A stretch of DNA of 64,000 bases from Pseudomonas fluorescens. Its GTDB lineage: Bacteria > Pseudomonadota > Gammaproteobacteria > Pseudomonadales > Pseudomonadaceae. The stretch covers positions 1 to 64,000 of the forward strand of contig NZ_MOBX01000013.1 of assembly GCF_003732425.1 (NCBI RefSeq), read 5' to 3'. Below the pieces are notes generated by a model. The model saw only the letters and a program-made list of their open reading frames with translations. It made no database searches and was not told the DNA's origin. Positions 55,878-64,000 of this stretch are shown here, in pieces (within the stretch, counting starts at the first letter, position 1; every line of letters starts with the position of its first letter). Position numbers and translations under genes: made by a program.

Positions 55878-55891
55878 CTGACAAAAATCAA
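55878..55891. promoter_or_regulatory. Anr/FNR-like box upstream of the Usp gene
   Basis: CTGAC-AAAA-ATCAA, one first-position mismatch to a good FNR half site. It lies 69 bases before the Usp ATG, a suitable distance for a -41.5 site. Confidence 0.5.
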
Positions 55892-55959
55892 TTGGCCGGC
55901 GGCCGCATCGTTCACGCTGAAGGTCTATTCCTTCAAGCTGGCCGTGTGCCGAGGTCCCC

Positions 55960-56883
55960 ATGTCGCAAACTCAGCGTTTACTGTTGATCGCTCCTCCAGC
56001 CATGGAGCGCACGCCCGCGTTTGAGCGCGCCGCCGCACTGGCGCAGGCGATGCAACTGCCGCTGCACATCGTGGCCTTTGACTATGTGCAAGCGTTGGCG
56101 GTGGCAGGCCTGTTTGCCCCTGAGCAAATCCGCCTGGCCCGTGATGGTTATCTGCGCACCCATCGTCAGTGGCTCACAGAGCAGGCGTCACTGCTGGAAA
56201 GGCATCACATCAAGGTCACCGCTGAGGTGGTCTGGGTCCACGATCCGTTTGCCGAGATTCTGCAGTTCGTCAACGAAATGCCGGTGATGTTGATCATCAA
56301 AGATGCCCGGCACGAGTCCGCGCTGGAGCGGATTTTTTACACTCCACTGGATTGGCAGCTGTTGCGCGACTGCCCCGTGCCAGTGCATTTGGTGACCGAC
56401 GATACGCATCCACGGCCACGCAATGTACTGGCCATCGTCGATGTCATGCGTAGCGAAGAACAGGATTGCCTGTTCAACGACCAGATCCTCAATGCCGCCA
56501 CCCGGCTGGCTGAGCAATGTGATGCCAGGCTCGAACTGGTGCATGTGTATGACTGGGCGGCGGTTTACGCCACGGACATGGCCTTCGGCGCCTTGCCGTT
56601 AGCGACCGGTATCTATGAAGCGCAGGGCAGTGCGCAGCATGAGGCGTTTGCGGCGCTGGCTGAACGACACGGTGTCCCGGACTCGCGCCGGCATTTTATC
56701 GAGGGCGCGCCGGTACCGAGTATTTGCGAGTTCGCCGTTGAGCAGCAGGTTGACGTCATCGTGATGGGAACGGTGCAACACCACGGGCTGAGCAAGTTAC
56801 TGGGCACCACGGCCGAACAGCTGCTGCATCGAGCGCCGTGCAGTGTGCTGGCGATCAAGCCGCAACAAACATTGCAGTCTTGA
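55960..56883 (+). CDS. Tandem-domain universal stress protein
   Basis: A 307-residue protein with two Usp folds (about 1-150 and 155-305). The second carries the nucleotide-type loop VDVIVMGTVQHHGLSKLLGTTAEQLL, consistent with ATP binding. Two-domain Usps of this kind help Pseudomonas survive anaerobic energy stress and are often Anr-controlled. It is a close paralogue of the gene at 59273. The GAGG-like region before the ATG is reasonable. Confidence 0.9.
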   Translation: MSQTQRLLLIAPPAMERTPAFERAAALAQAMQLPLHIVAFDYVQALAVAGLFAPEQIRLARDGYLRTHRQWLTEQASLLERHHIKVTAEVVWVHDPFAEILQFVNEMPVMLIIKDARHESALERIFYTPLDWQLLRDCPVPVHLVTDDTHPRPRNVLAIVDVMRSEEQDCLFNDQILNAATRLAEQCDARLELVHVYDWAAVYATDMAFGALPLATGIYEAQGSAQHEAFAALAERHGVPDSRRHFIEGAPVPSICEFAVEQQVDVIVMGTVQHHGLSKLLGTTAEQLLHRAPCSVLAIKPQQTLQS

Positions 56884-56962
56884 ACCTTGCCGGCCCACAG
56901 CGCCGGTGCCGAGCGTGCGCTGTATTAGGTGCCCGGGAGCATTCTGGCGGTCAGGCCAGCCG

Positions 56963-57946
56963 TCACGGCGTGAGCACGATCGCACCGTTGAATTGCCCCG
57001 CTCGTAAAAACGCCAGGGCCTGGTTGGCGTACTCCAGGGCAAATCGGGTGATGTCGCAGTGCACGGGGGTGTCGCGTAGCTCCTGGAAAAACGCAGTGCC
57101 GTCTTCGCGGGTCAGGTTGGCGACCGAGCGGACACTGCGCTCACCCCACAACAAACGATACGGAAACGCCGGGATGTCGCTCATGTGAATCCCGGCGCAA
57201 ACCACACAGCCGCCCTTGGCCGTCACTGCCAGCGCCGCCGGTACCAGTGCGCCCACCGGGGCGAATATCAGGCTGGCATCGAGCAGGTGCGGTGGCGGCT
57301 GATCGGAAGGCCCCGCCCATTCAGCACCCAGGGAACGGGCATAGGCTTGTCCGATATCGTCCTCGGGACGGGTAAACGCGTACACCTTCTGACCGCGCCC
57401 GAGTGCGACCTGAATCGCCAGGTGCGCCGCCGCGCCGAACCCGTAGAGCCCCAGATGCTGAGTGCCGCGAGCCATTTGCAGTGCGCGAAAGCCGATCAGC
57501 CCGGCACACAGCAGGGGCGCGGCTTGCTGGTCTGAAAGGGACTCGGGAAGGGCAAAGCAAAAGCGCGGATCGGCAGCCGTGTATTCAGCGTAGCCACCGT
57601 CCAGATGACAACCGGTGAACTGCGCCTGATCACACAGGTTCTCCCGACCCGAACGACAGAACTCACACACGCCGCACGTCCAGCCCAGCCAGGGCACGCC
57701 GACTCGTCGGCCGATCCAGTCAGGCGTGATGCCTTGGCCCACCGCCGTGACTTCACCAACGATTTCATGGCCCGGCACCCTCGGGTATACGGCTTGCGGC
57801 AATTCACCATCGAGCAAATGCAGGTCAGTGCGGCACACCCCGCAGGCCAGTACTTTGAGGAGGATCTGATCGGGTGCGGGCAGGGGAATAGAGCGCTCTT
57901 CGCATTGCAATGGCTGGCCGGGAGCATGCAGAACCATGGCGCGCAT
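56963..57946 (-). CDS. Zinc-dependent alcohol dehydrogenase
   Basis: A 327-residue MDR-family enzyme oxidising or reducing alcohols with NAD(P). The catalytic zinc ligands lie in GVCRTDLH, PGHEIVGEV and CAGLIGFRAL; the structural zinc site has four cysteines in CGVCEFCRSGRENLCD. The nucleotide fold is YGFGAAAHLAIQVA. GGAG precedes the ATG at 57946 by eight bases. It is just downstream of the FNR-type gene on the same strand, and a role in fermentative redox balance under low oxygen is plausible. Confidence 0.9.
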   Translation of the reverse strand: MRAMVLHAPGQPLQCEERSIPLPAPDQILLKVLACGVCRTDLHLLDGELPQAVYPRVPGHEIVGEVTAVGQGITPDWIGRRVGVPWLGWTCGVCEFCRSGRENLCDQAQFTGCHLDGGYAEYTAADPRFCFALPESLSDQQAAPLLCAGLIGFRALQMARGTQHLGLYGFGAAAHLAIQVALGRGQKVYAFTRPEDDIGQAYARSLGAEWAGPSDQPPPHLLDASLIFAPVGALVPAALAVTAKGGCVVCAGIHMSDIPAFPYRLLWGERSVRSVANLTREDGTAFFQELRDTPVHCDITRFALEYANQALAFLRAGQFNGAIVLTP

Positions 57947-57971
57947 GTTCAAAGCTCCATTGCAGACGCGT

Positions 57972-58718
57972 TCAGTGGGCCTGGCGATTACAGCCAGACA
58001 CCATCTGCAGGAGGCCGTCCATGTTCTGGATCTTCACATCGCGCCCACTGATCTCGACCAACCCCTGATCACGCAGGTGCGCAATGCCGCGACAGATGGT
58101 TTCCAGTCGCAGGCCAAGGTAGGAGCCGATTTCTTCGCGGCGCATTTTCAGCACGAATTCTTTGGAGGAATAGCCTCGCGAGCTCAGACGGTGCGAGAGA
58201 TTGAGCAGGAACGCCGCCAGGCGCTCATCGGAATTCATGTTGCCCATCAGCATCAACATGCTGTGGTCGCGCACGATTTCCCGGCTTAGCAGTTTGTTGA
58301 GATTGTGTTGCAGGGACGGGAGGCTTTGCGCCAGTTTTTCCAGTTGGGCGAAGTGAATCGGGCAGACTTCGCTGTCTTCCAGCGCATATGCAGTGCAAGC
58401 ATGTTGGTCGGCACTGATAGCGTCCAGGCCAAGCATTTCGCCGGGGATGTGAAAGCCGGTGACTTGTTCGCGGCCATCGACGGACAACACGCTGGTTTTG
58501 AATGAGCCTGTGCGCACAGCGTACAGCGAGCGTAGCGGATCCCCTGCGCGATAAAGTGCAGTGCCTTTTTTGACCTTGTGCCGTTGCACGATCAGCGTGT
58601 CGAGTCGATCGACATCCGGTCCAGTCAGGCCGATTGGCAGGCACAACTCCACCACACTGCAGTTGGAACACGCAGCCTTGAGAGGCAGGGGCGGGCGCGG
58701 GGAAGAAACTTCAAGCAT
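57972..58718 (-). CDS. Anr/FNR-type oxygen-sensing regulator
   Basis: A 248-residue CRP/FNR family regulator. Three N-terminal cysteines (C17, C20, C26 in CSNCSVVELC) and one in the sensor domain (C108 in QHACTAYA) match the four ligands of the FNR 4Fe-4S cluster. The cyclic-nucleotide-type beta roll is followed by a helix-turn-helix. The recognition helix reads RLETICRGIAHLRDQG, where FNR and Anr have an ETVSR-like run; the Ser is Cys here. It is probably an Anr paralogue rather than the main Anr. The AGGTACC region precedes the start at 58718. Confidence 0.9.
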   Translation of the reverse strand: MLEVSSPRPPLPLKAACSNCSVVELCLPIGLTGPDVDRLDTLIVQRHKVKKGTALYRAGDPLRSLYAVRTGSFKTSVLSVDGREQVTGFHIPGEMLGLDAISADQHACTAYALEDSEVCPIHFAQLEKLAQSLPSLQHNLNKLLSREIVRDHSMLMLMGNMNSDERLAAFLLNLSHRLSSRGYSSKEFVLKMRREEIGSYLGLRLETICRGIAHLRDQGLVEISGRDVKIQNMDGLLQMVSGCNRQAH

Positions 58719-58879
58719 GGGAAAGGTACCTTTGAGGTGTGTGATAAGCATAGGTGTCGTAGCGACGCACACGCTTTTCATTTGGCCTTTCACCTTGATT
58801 ACGGACGAGCGGGGTGCCCGGTTTACCGAGGCGCATGCAAATGCCCATTTGCACGGCCACCCATTGTCGGCGTCATTAA

Positions 58880-58893
58880 TTGACAAAAATCAG
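58880..58893. promoter_or_regulatory. Anr/FNR-like box, divergent region
   Basis: TTGAC-AAAA-ATCAG, two mismatches to TTGAT-N4-ATCAA. It lies between the divergent FNR-type gene and the lipoprotein gene and could control either one. Confidence 0.5.
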
Positions 58894-58964
58894 AGTCGAT
58901 AGCGGACATCGTCAGATACTCAGATCATCGATTTAGCAGAGCAGCGATTAACCAAGGGGAAATC

Positions 58965-59198
58965 ATGAACATGCGCTTGTCCATCATTGTGCTGAGTGTC
59001 TTGATGGCGACAGCCACTGGATGCAGCCACCGCCATGCCCAGGAAATCGATGCGCGACTTGAGTCTGCGGAAAACAACGCGGCAACCGCACGTTTGCGGG
59101 CCGACGAAGCGATATTGAAAGCTGAACAGGCACAACGTGCAGCTGACGAAGCCAATCAGCGCGCCAAGCGGATGACCGAAAAGGCGACGCCCAAGTAG
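58965..59198 (+). CDS. OprI-like murein lipoprotein
   Basis: A 77-residue lipoprotein: lipobox ATGC (Cys about 20), then a short alanine-zipper coiled coil (ARLESAENNAATARLRADEAILKAEQAQRAADEANQ) that ends EKATPK with a terminal lysine for peptidoglycan linkage. It resembles OprI/Lpp, with the OprI-like ending QRAKRMTEKA. AGGGGAAATC precedes the ATG. Its position beside FNR-type and Usp genes suggests an alternative, low-oxygen copy. Confidence 0.88.
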   Translation: MNMRLSIIVLSVLMATATGCSHRHAQEIDARLESAENNAATARLRADEAILKAEQAQRAADEANQRAKRMTEKATPK

Positions 59199-59272
59199 TC
59201 TGCGATGAGAACAAACCGGACACGGATGTCGGGCTGGCAATCAGGCCGGCGAAGCATTGCCAGGAGAATGAC

Positions 59273-60196
59273 GTGATGTTCAGGCTCAAACGGATTCTAT
59301 TGATTGCACCCGCCGAAATGACCCGCACTCCGGCGTTTGATCGCGCCCAGGCACTGGCCCGGGCCAGCGGTGCGTTGTTGCACATCGTGGCGTTCGATTA
59401 TGTCCAGGCCTTGGCGCTGGCCGGTCTGTTTGACCACAACGCCATGGCGCAAGCGCGTGAAGGCTACTTGCAGATGCATCGCCAGTGGCTGGAACAGCAA
59501 GCCCGGTTTCAACGCGGTGCTGAGGTGCAAGTGACAACCGAAGTGGTCTGGGCCAGGTCCACACCGGCGCATGTGCTTGAGTACGTCAATGACTTCCGCG
59601 CCGATCTGGTGATCAAGGACGCCCACCATATTCCGGCCCTTGATTGGGCGTTCCATCAACCACTGGACTGGATGTTGCTGCGCGATTGCCCGGCCTGTCT
59701 GCACCTGGTCACCGACGCTGCGAACCCGAAGCCGTTGAAGATTCTGGCGGCCATAGACCTGTCCCACCTTGAGGACCTGACCCAAGGGCTCAATGACCGG
59801 ATACTCGAGCTGGCATCGACATTGGCATCAAAATGCGCTGCGTCGTTGCATCTGTTGAATGTGAGCGATTGGTCCGTAGTCGGTGACGCCGCGATGAGTG
59901 TGCCGAACCTGAGTCTGGATCACAGTCTGCGCGATGCGATCACCGATACTCAGCAAGAGGCTTTCGACACCCTGGCCGAGCGCTATGGTGTCGATGAAAA
60001 ACACAGGCACTTGCTGACCGGTATCCCTTACCGGGTGGTCGAACGCTTTGCCCGAGAACAGGCGTTCGACCTGATGGTGCTGGGCACGTCCTACCATCAC
60101 GGCCTCGACGGTTTTATCGGCGGCACGGCGCAATGCCTGGTCAACCGTGCACCGTGTAGCTTGATGATGGTCAAGCCGCCACCTTTTGCAGCCTGA
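59273..60196 (+). CDS. Tandem-domain universal stress protein
   Basis: A 307-residue paralogue of the 55960 gene, with the same FALIAP-type start (RLKRILLIAPAEMTRTPAFDRAQALA) and the second-domain loop FDLMVLGTSYHHGLDGFIGGTAQCLV. The GTG at 59273 has AGGAG six bases upstream; an ATG three bases later is also possible. It follows the OprI-like gene by 74 bases. Confidence 0.9.
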   Translation: MMFRLKRILLIAPAEMTRTPAFDRAQALARASGALLHIVAFDYVQALALAGLFDHNAMAQAREGYLQMHRQWLEQQARFQRGAEVQVTTEVVWARSTPAHVLEYVNDFRADLVIKDAHHIPALDWAFHQPLDWMLLRDCPACLHLVTDAANPKPLKILAAIDLSHLEDLTQGLNDRILELASTLASKCAASLHLLNVSDWSVVGDAAMSVPNLSLDHSLRDAITDTQQEAFDTLAERYGVDEKHRHLLTGIPYRVVERFAREQAFDLMVLGTSYHHGLDGFIGGTAQCLVNRAPCSLMMVKPPPFAA

Positions 60197-60212
60197 CCGG
60201 TTCGAGCCGCAG

Positions 60213-60226
60213 TTGATAAAAGTCAA
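60213..60226. promoter_or_regulatory. Orphan Anr/FNR box
   Basis: TTGAT-AAAA-GTCAA, nine of ten matches. No convincing intact gene starts downstream on the plus strand before 61019; the space (60197-61018) holds only a weak minus-strand frame at 60274-60459 and a transporter remnant at 60688. It may be a relic of a lost Anr-controlled gene. Confidence 0.55.
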
Positions 60227-60687
60227 CTGCGCCGGGATCGGCATAGGCCTGATCGCTGATTCGCCTTACAACGTCAGCGTTCCAGACCACAACATCCGGC
60301 CGGCTGCCAGGTCAATTTCAATGCAAAGACACTGCTGAACAGGTAAGGCAGCAGGATCATCGATGTCACAAGGGATATCAGCGTCAGAAGCAGGAACAGT
60401 TGGATGCAGCCATTGGTGAGCCACAACGCATCACCGCATGTGCAGTACTCAGGAAGCAATCTTTGGCGCAGTGCTGCGCCTGATTCCGTACGACCGCAGA
60501 AATGATCGGATCAACACCTGCCCGATGAAGCCTAGAGACTGTCAGGGTCGCCAAAAAACATTTTGACTTGGCTCTAGGGCGGTGGTTTCAGGCTGTAAAA
60601 AACTAGTGATGCCCCCATTTTCGCCCCCAATGAAACGGCAGGCCTGCGCGGCCCAGAAAGAAGCTCGGCCCAGGGCCTGATTACCCT

Positions 60688-60831
60688 GGCCACCTCGGCT
60701 TTGGCATGCTGATCGGTTTCTGGGTCGCGGGCCATGTCTCTGATTACTACTCCACTCCTGCGGGTCACCAGTGGCAGAGCATCTGGTTGTTCCCGGCGTT
60801 CTTTTCCCTGGGTACGGACTCCCCTCTGTAA
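60688..60831 (+). pseudogene. MFS transporter C-terminal remnant
   Basis: A 48-codon stretch ending in TAA, GHLGFGMLIGFWVAGHVSDYYST then HQWQSIWLFPAFFSLG, reads like the last two helices of a nucleoside/sugar-type MFS permease. No start or upstream part is found. The plus-strand neighbourhood has no other gene of this family. Confidence 0.5.
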
Positions 60832-61009
60832 ACGACCGCGCGATCAGCTGACTGTCTGAAATGCGCAGACGATTCCTTGGAATAGGCATTGATGTCGACA
60901 AAACGGGCAAATGATCCTGGCAGGTGCGCCGCATACTGAAGCCAGGATTTACCCGGGGGTATCGACTGGTTTAACCAATGTCTATCCCATGGCAGCAATT
61001 TACAGATAG

Positions 61010-62173
<1,164 letters not shown>

Positions 62174-62292
62174 CGGTCAGAATGTGAAAGCCGGCGAAGG
62201 CGTCCAGTAGCGATTTTCCTCCACCCGGCGCGTTTTGGCGCTGTGTAGAGACGGGCGTCATTGATCACCCCGTTTTTTTATCAGGTACTCAA

Positions 62293-63426
62293 ATGAATCA
62301 GGTTACGCGTAAGGTGTTCGAGCCGTTTGTGTTCGACAACGGAATCGTGTTGCGCAATCGCGTGGCGATGGCCCCTATGACAACGTGGGCCGGCAACGCC
62401 GACGGTACAGTCTCCGACGAGGAAGTTGCTTATTACCAGCGTCGGGTAAACGGTGTCGGTCTGGTGATTACCGGTTGCACTCACGTGCTCGCCAACGGTA
62501 TTGGATTCACCGATGAATTTGCAGCATTCGACGATACATTCGTTCCCAGTCTCAAGCGATTGGCCAAGGCCGCGAAGAGCGGTGGTGCAACGGCAGTGCT
62601 GCAGTTGTTCCACGCGGGTAACAAAGCCGTTTTGGAGTTAGTGCCGGACGTTGTCAGTGCCAGCGCAGTGAGCATCGACGCGGGAGCGTTCAGCGTTAGC
62701 ACTACCCCACGCGCAATGACCCCGGAAGAAATCCACGACGTGATCCTCGCGTTTGGTGAGGCGACGCGTCGTGCCATTGAGGCAGGATTTGACGGCATAG
62801 AACTGCATGGCGCCCACGGATTTCTGATCCAGAATTTCTTCTCTCCGAAGTTCAACCAGCGCGATGACGAGTGGGGCGGCTCACTCGAGAATCGTCTGCG
62901 TTTTCCATTGGCGGTTGTGCATGAGGTTCATCGAGTCATCAGGGCACATGCCGATCGACCGTTCCTGTTCGGCTATCGCATTTCGCCAGATGAATCTGGT
63001 GAAAATGGATTGCGTATCGACGACACCTGCGTGCTTGTCGATGGACTGATCGAAAGCGGTATCGACTATCTCCACGTCTCCTTGGGAAGCGTGCTGGAAA
63101 CGGTGCCTGTCGACGGACAGGGTGATAAGACCACGGCGAAGGTGATTCTGGATCATGTCGACGGACGCACTCCGGTGATTGCCGCCGGGCAGATCAAGAC
63201 GCCTCGCCAAGCCGAGGAAGCGCTTGAACTCGGCCTGTCGCTCGTCGCGGTTGGACAGGGCCTTGTCATAAATCCTGACTGGGTGGAACTGGCAGAAAAA
63301 GGCCACGACGATCAGATTCAAACGGCGCTGAACCCCGCACGTGTTTCGCAGATCGCAATTCCGCCAAAACTGTGGGGCGTAATCGAGGCCACCACGGGTT
63401 GGTTCAAGCTCCAGAGCGCACCGTAA
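62293..63426 (+). CDS. NADH:flavin oxidoreductase, Old Yellow Enzyme family
   Basis: A 377-residue FMN-binding barrel. It has the N-terminal LRNRVAMAPMTTW, substrate-site ELHGAHGFLIQNFFSPKFNQRDDEWGG, and the phosphate-binding VIAAGQIKTPRQA to VAVGQGLVINPDW, with conserved NRLRFPLAVVHEV. It may reduce electrophilic enals or 2-enoyl compounds. It lies 119 bases after the aldo/keto reductase on the same strand and may act on related carbonyl compounds. Confidence 0.92.
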   Translation: MNQVTRKVFEPFVFDNGIVLRNRVAMAPMTTWAGNADGTVSDEEVAYYQRRVNGVGLVITGCTHVLANGIGFTDEFAAFDDTFVPSLKRLAKAAKSGGATAVLQLFHAGNKAVLELVPDVVSASAVSIDAGAFSVSTTPRAMTPEEIHDVILAFGEATRRAIEAGFDGIELHGAHGFLIQNFFSPKFNQRDDEWGGSLENRLRFPLAVVHEVHRVIRAHADRPFLFGYRISPDESGENGLRIDDTCVLVDGLIESGIDYLHVSLGSVLETVPVDGQGDKTTAKVILDHVDGRTPVIAAGQIKTPRQAEEALELGLSLVAVGQGLVINPDWVELAEKGHDDQIQTALNPARVSQIAIPPKLWGVIEATTGWFKLQSAP

Positions 63427-63703
63427 CGTAGGTTTGGCCGTGGTGCGCAGCTGCGAACCTCAGTCAGCGTGCCTCAGCCACATCAACGTCAGTGTGGAGG
63501 CCCAGACCTCTCGACGAGTAGCTCCCACTGCTCCTCAATGTCCCGTATTTGAGATCGCTTGAATCGAGCAAAGATGCCACTCGATCGAGCAAACGCAACC
63601 GCTCTGCATTTCACATAATCCCAAGGAGCCTCAAGACCTGCCTGCGCTGTAGGCAGGTGGCGGGTGTTTCTGTGGAAAGTCGAAAATACAGGCGAGTAGC
63701 GAT

Positions 63704-64000
63704 ATGCAAAACAACAGCATCCGGTTTGCGTGCAATGGCTGCGGGATCTGCTGCAAGGGGCGGTTGGTTCCACTGACGTTGAACGAGACAAGGCAGTGGC
63801 TGGAAAGAGGGCATGAGGTCGCGATCATACTGGAGGCGTTTGAGCAATCCATCTGGACTGCTGGGCCGCAACAGTTTGCCCACGCCGCAGGACGCGCCGT
63901 CGAGGTGCCTTGCGGTAATTCCCATGTGCGGGCCGTTGCAGTGTTTGCGGGCAATGCGCTGGTGCAATGCCAAAGCCTCGGCGATGACGGTCGTTGCGGT
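63704..64000 (+). CDS. YkgJ-family cysteine cluster protein, 3' end cut
   Basis: The first 99 codons of a frame that remains open at the window end. The N-terminal RFACNGCGICCKGRL is the cysteine cluster typical of YkgJ/CxxCxxCC zinc- or iron-binding proteins, and a later C is in VEVPCGN. Function is unknown. The 277-base space before it holds a short hairpin (63636-63658, ACCTGCCT and AGGCAGGT) and nothing else. Confidence 0.8.
   Translation, partial: MQNNSIRFACNGCGICCKGRLVPLTLNETRQWLERGHEVAIILEAFEQSIWTAGPQQFAHAAGRAVEVPCGNSHVRAVAVFAGNALVQCQSLGDDGRCG

Noticed and set aside
60274-60459. Minus-strand 61-residue frame with a hydrophobic middle
   Set aside because: It starts with TTG, has no clear ribosome site and no recognisable family; one hydrophobic stretch alone is not enough.

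Overview
The window looks like a chromosome segment from the Pseudomonas fluorescens group. The evidence is a mannitol/arabitol operon in the mtlEFGKDYZ order with mtlR upstream, a near-canonical MexEF-OprN pump, Pseudomonas-type small families (DUF1652, DUF2790), OprD- and OprI-type envelope proteins, an Anr-like regulator, and many REP-type palindromes built on the GGAGCTGCCGAAGGCTGCG or GTGGGAGCGAGCCTGCTCGC cores. Species assignment is inference from gene content; no rRNA or housekeeping marker is present.

Layout. 0-3.4 kb: single-domain threonine dehydratase, NIPSNAP protein, ecotin, small Pseudomonas proteins. 3.6-14.4 kb: an orphan type VI secretion (T6SS) effector island on the minus strand: vgrG, DUF4123 adaptor, lipoprotein, class 3 lipase effector, then an array of duplicated and decaying small genes. 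That array holds two DUF6708-like paralogues (one frameshifted in a poly-A/T run), two intact DUF3304 proteins and one DUF3304 pseudogene, and an intact and a broken copy of a small Pseudomonas protein. 14.8-16.8 kb: OprD-family porin and a lysozyme-like lipoprotein. 16.9-26.8 kb: mtlR-mtlEFGKDYZ, with REP elements in the spacers. 26.8-33.1 kb: PI-PLC-like protein, glycosyltransferase, and a 1274-residue protein ending in an aspzincin (M35) metalloprotease signature.

33.3-43.7 kb: a dense signalling block. It has a lone receiver, a CHASE3-GAF hybrid kinase with three receivers, CheR, CheB, a receiver-kinase, a receiver, and, facing them, a second hybrid kinase overlapping a KaiC-like double ATPase. 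43.8-46 kb: a TPR protein, then a FUSC efflux gene fused by deletion to the tail of an HlyD gene. 46-52 kb: mexE-mexF-oprN with a MexT-box-like site. 52-54 kb: exported M20 dipeptidase. 54-60.2 kb: a group typical of Anr control (MgtC/DUF4010 protein, two tandem-Usp proteins, zinc alcohol dehydrogenase, FNR-type regulator with four cluster cysteines, OprI-like lipoprotein) with four FNR/Anr-like boxes. 60.2-64 kb: decayed MFS fragment, Tat-exported aldo/keto reductase, Old Yellow Enzyme homologue, and a YkgJ-type protein cut by the window end.

The most interesting regions are the lipase effector island with its recombining candidate-immunity array, the giant protein with a C-terminal aspzincin domain, and the KaiC/CheRB/hybrid-kinase block. 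All positions and motifs were read by eye from the sequence; family names come from recognised motifs, without database searches.
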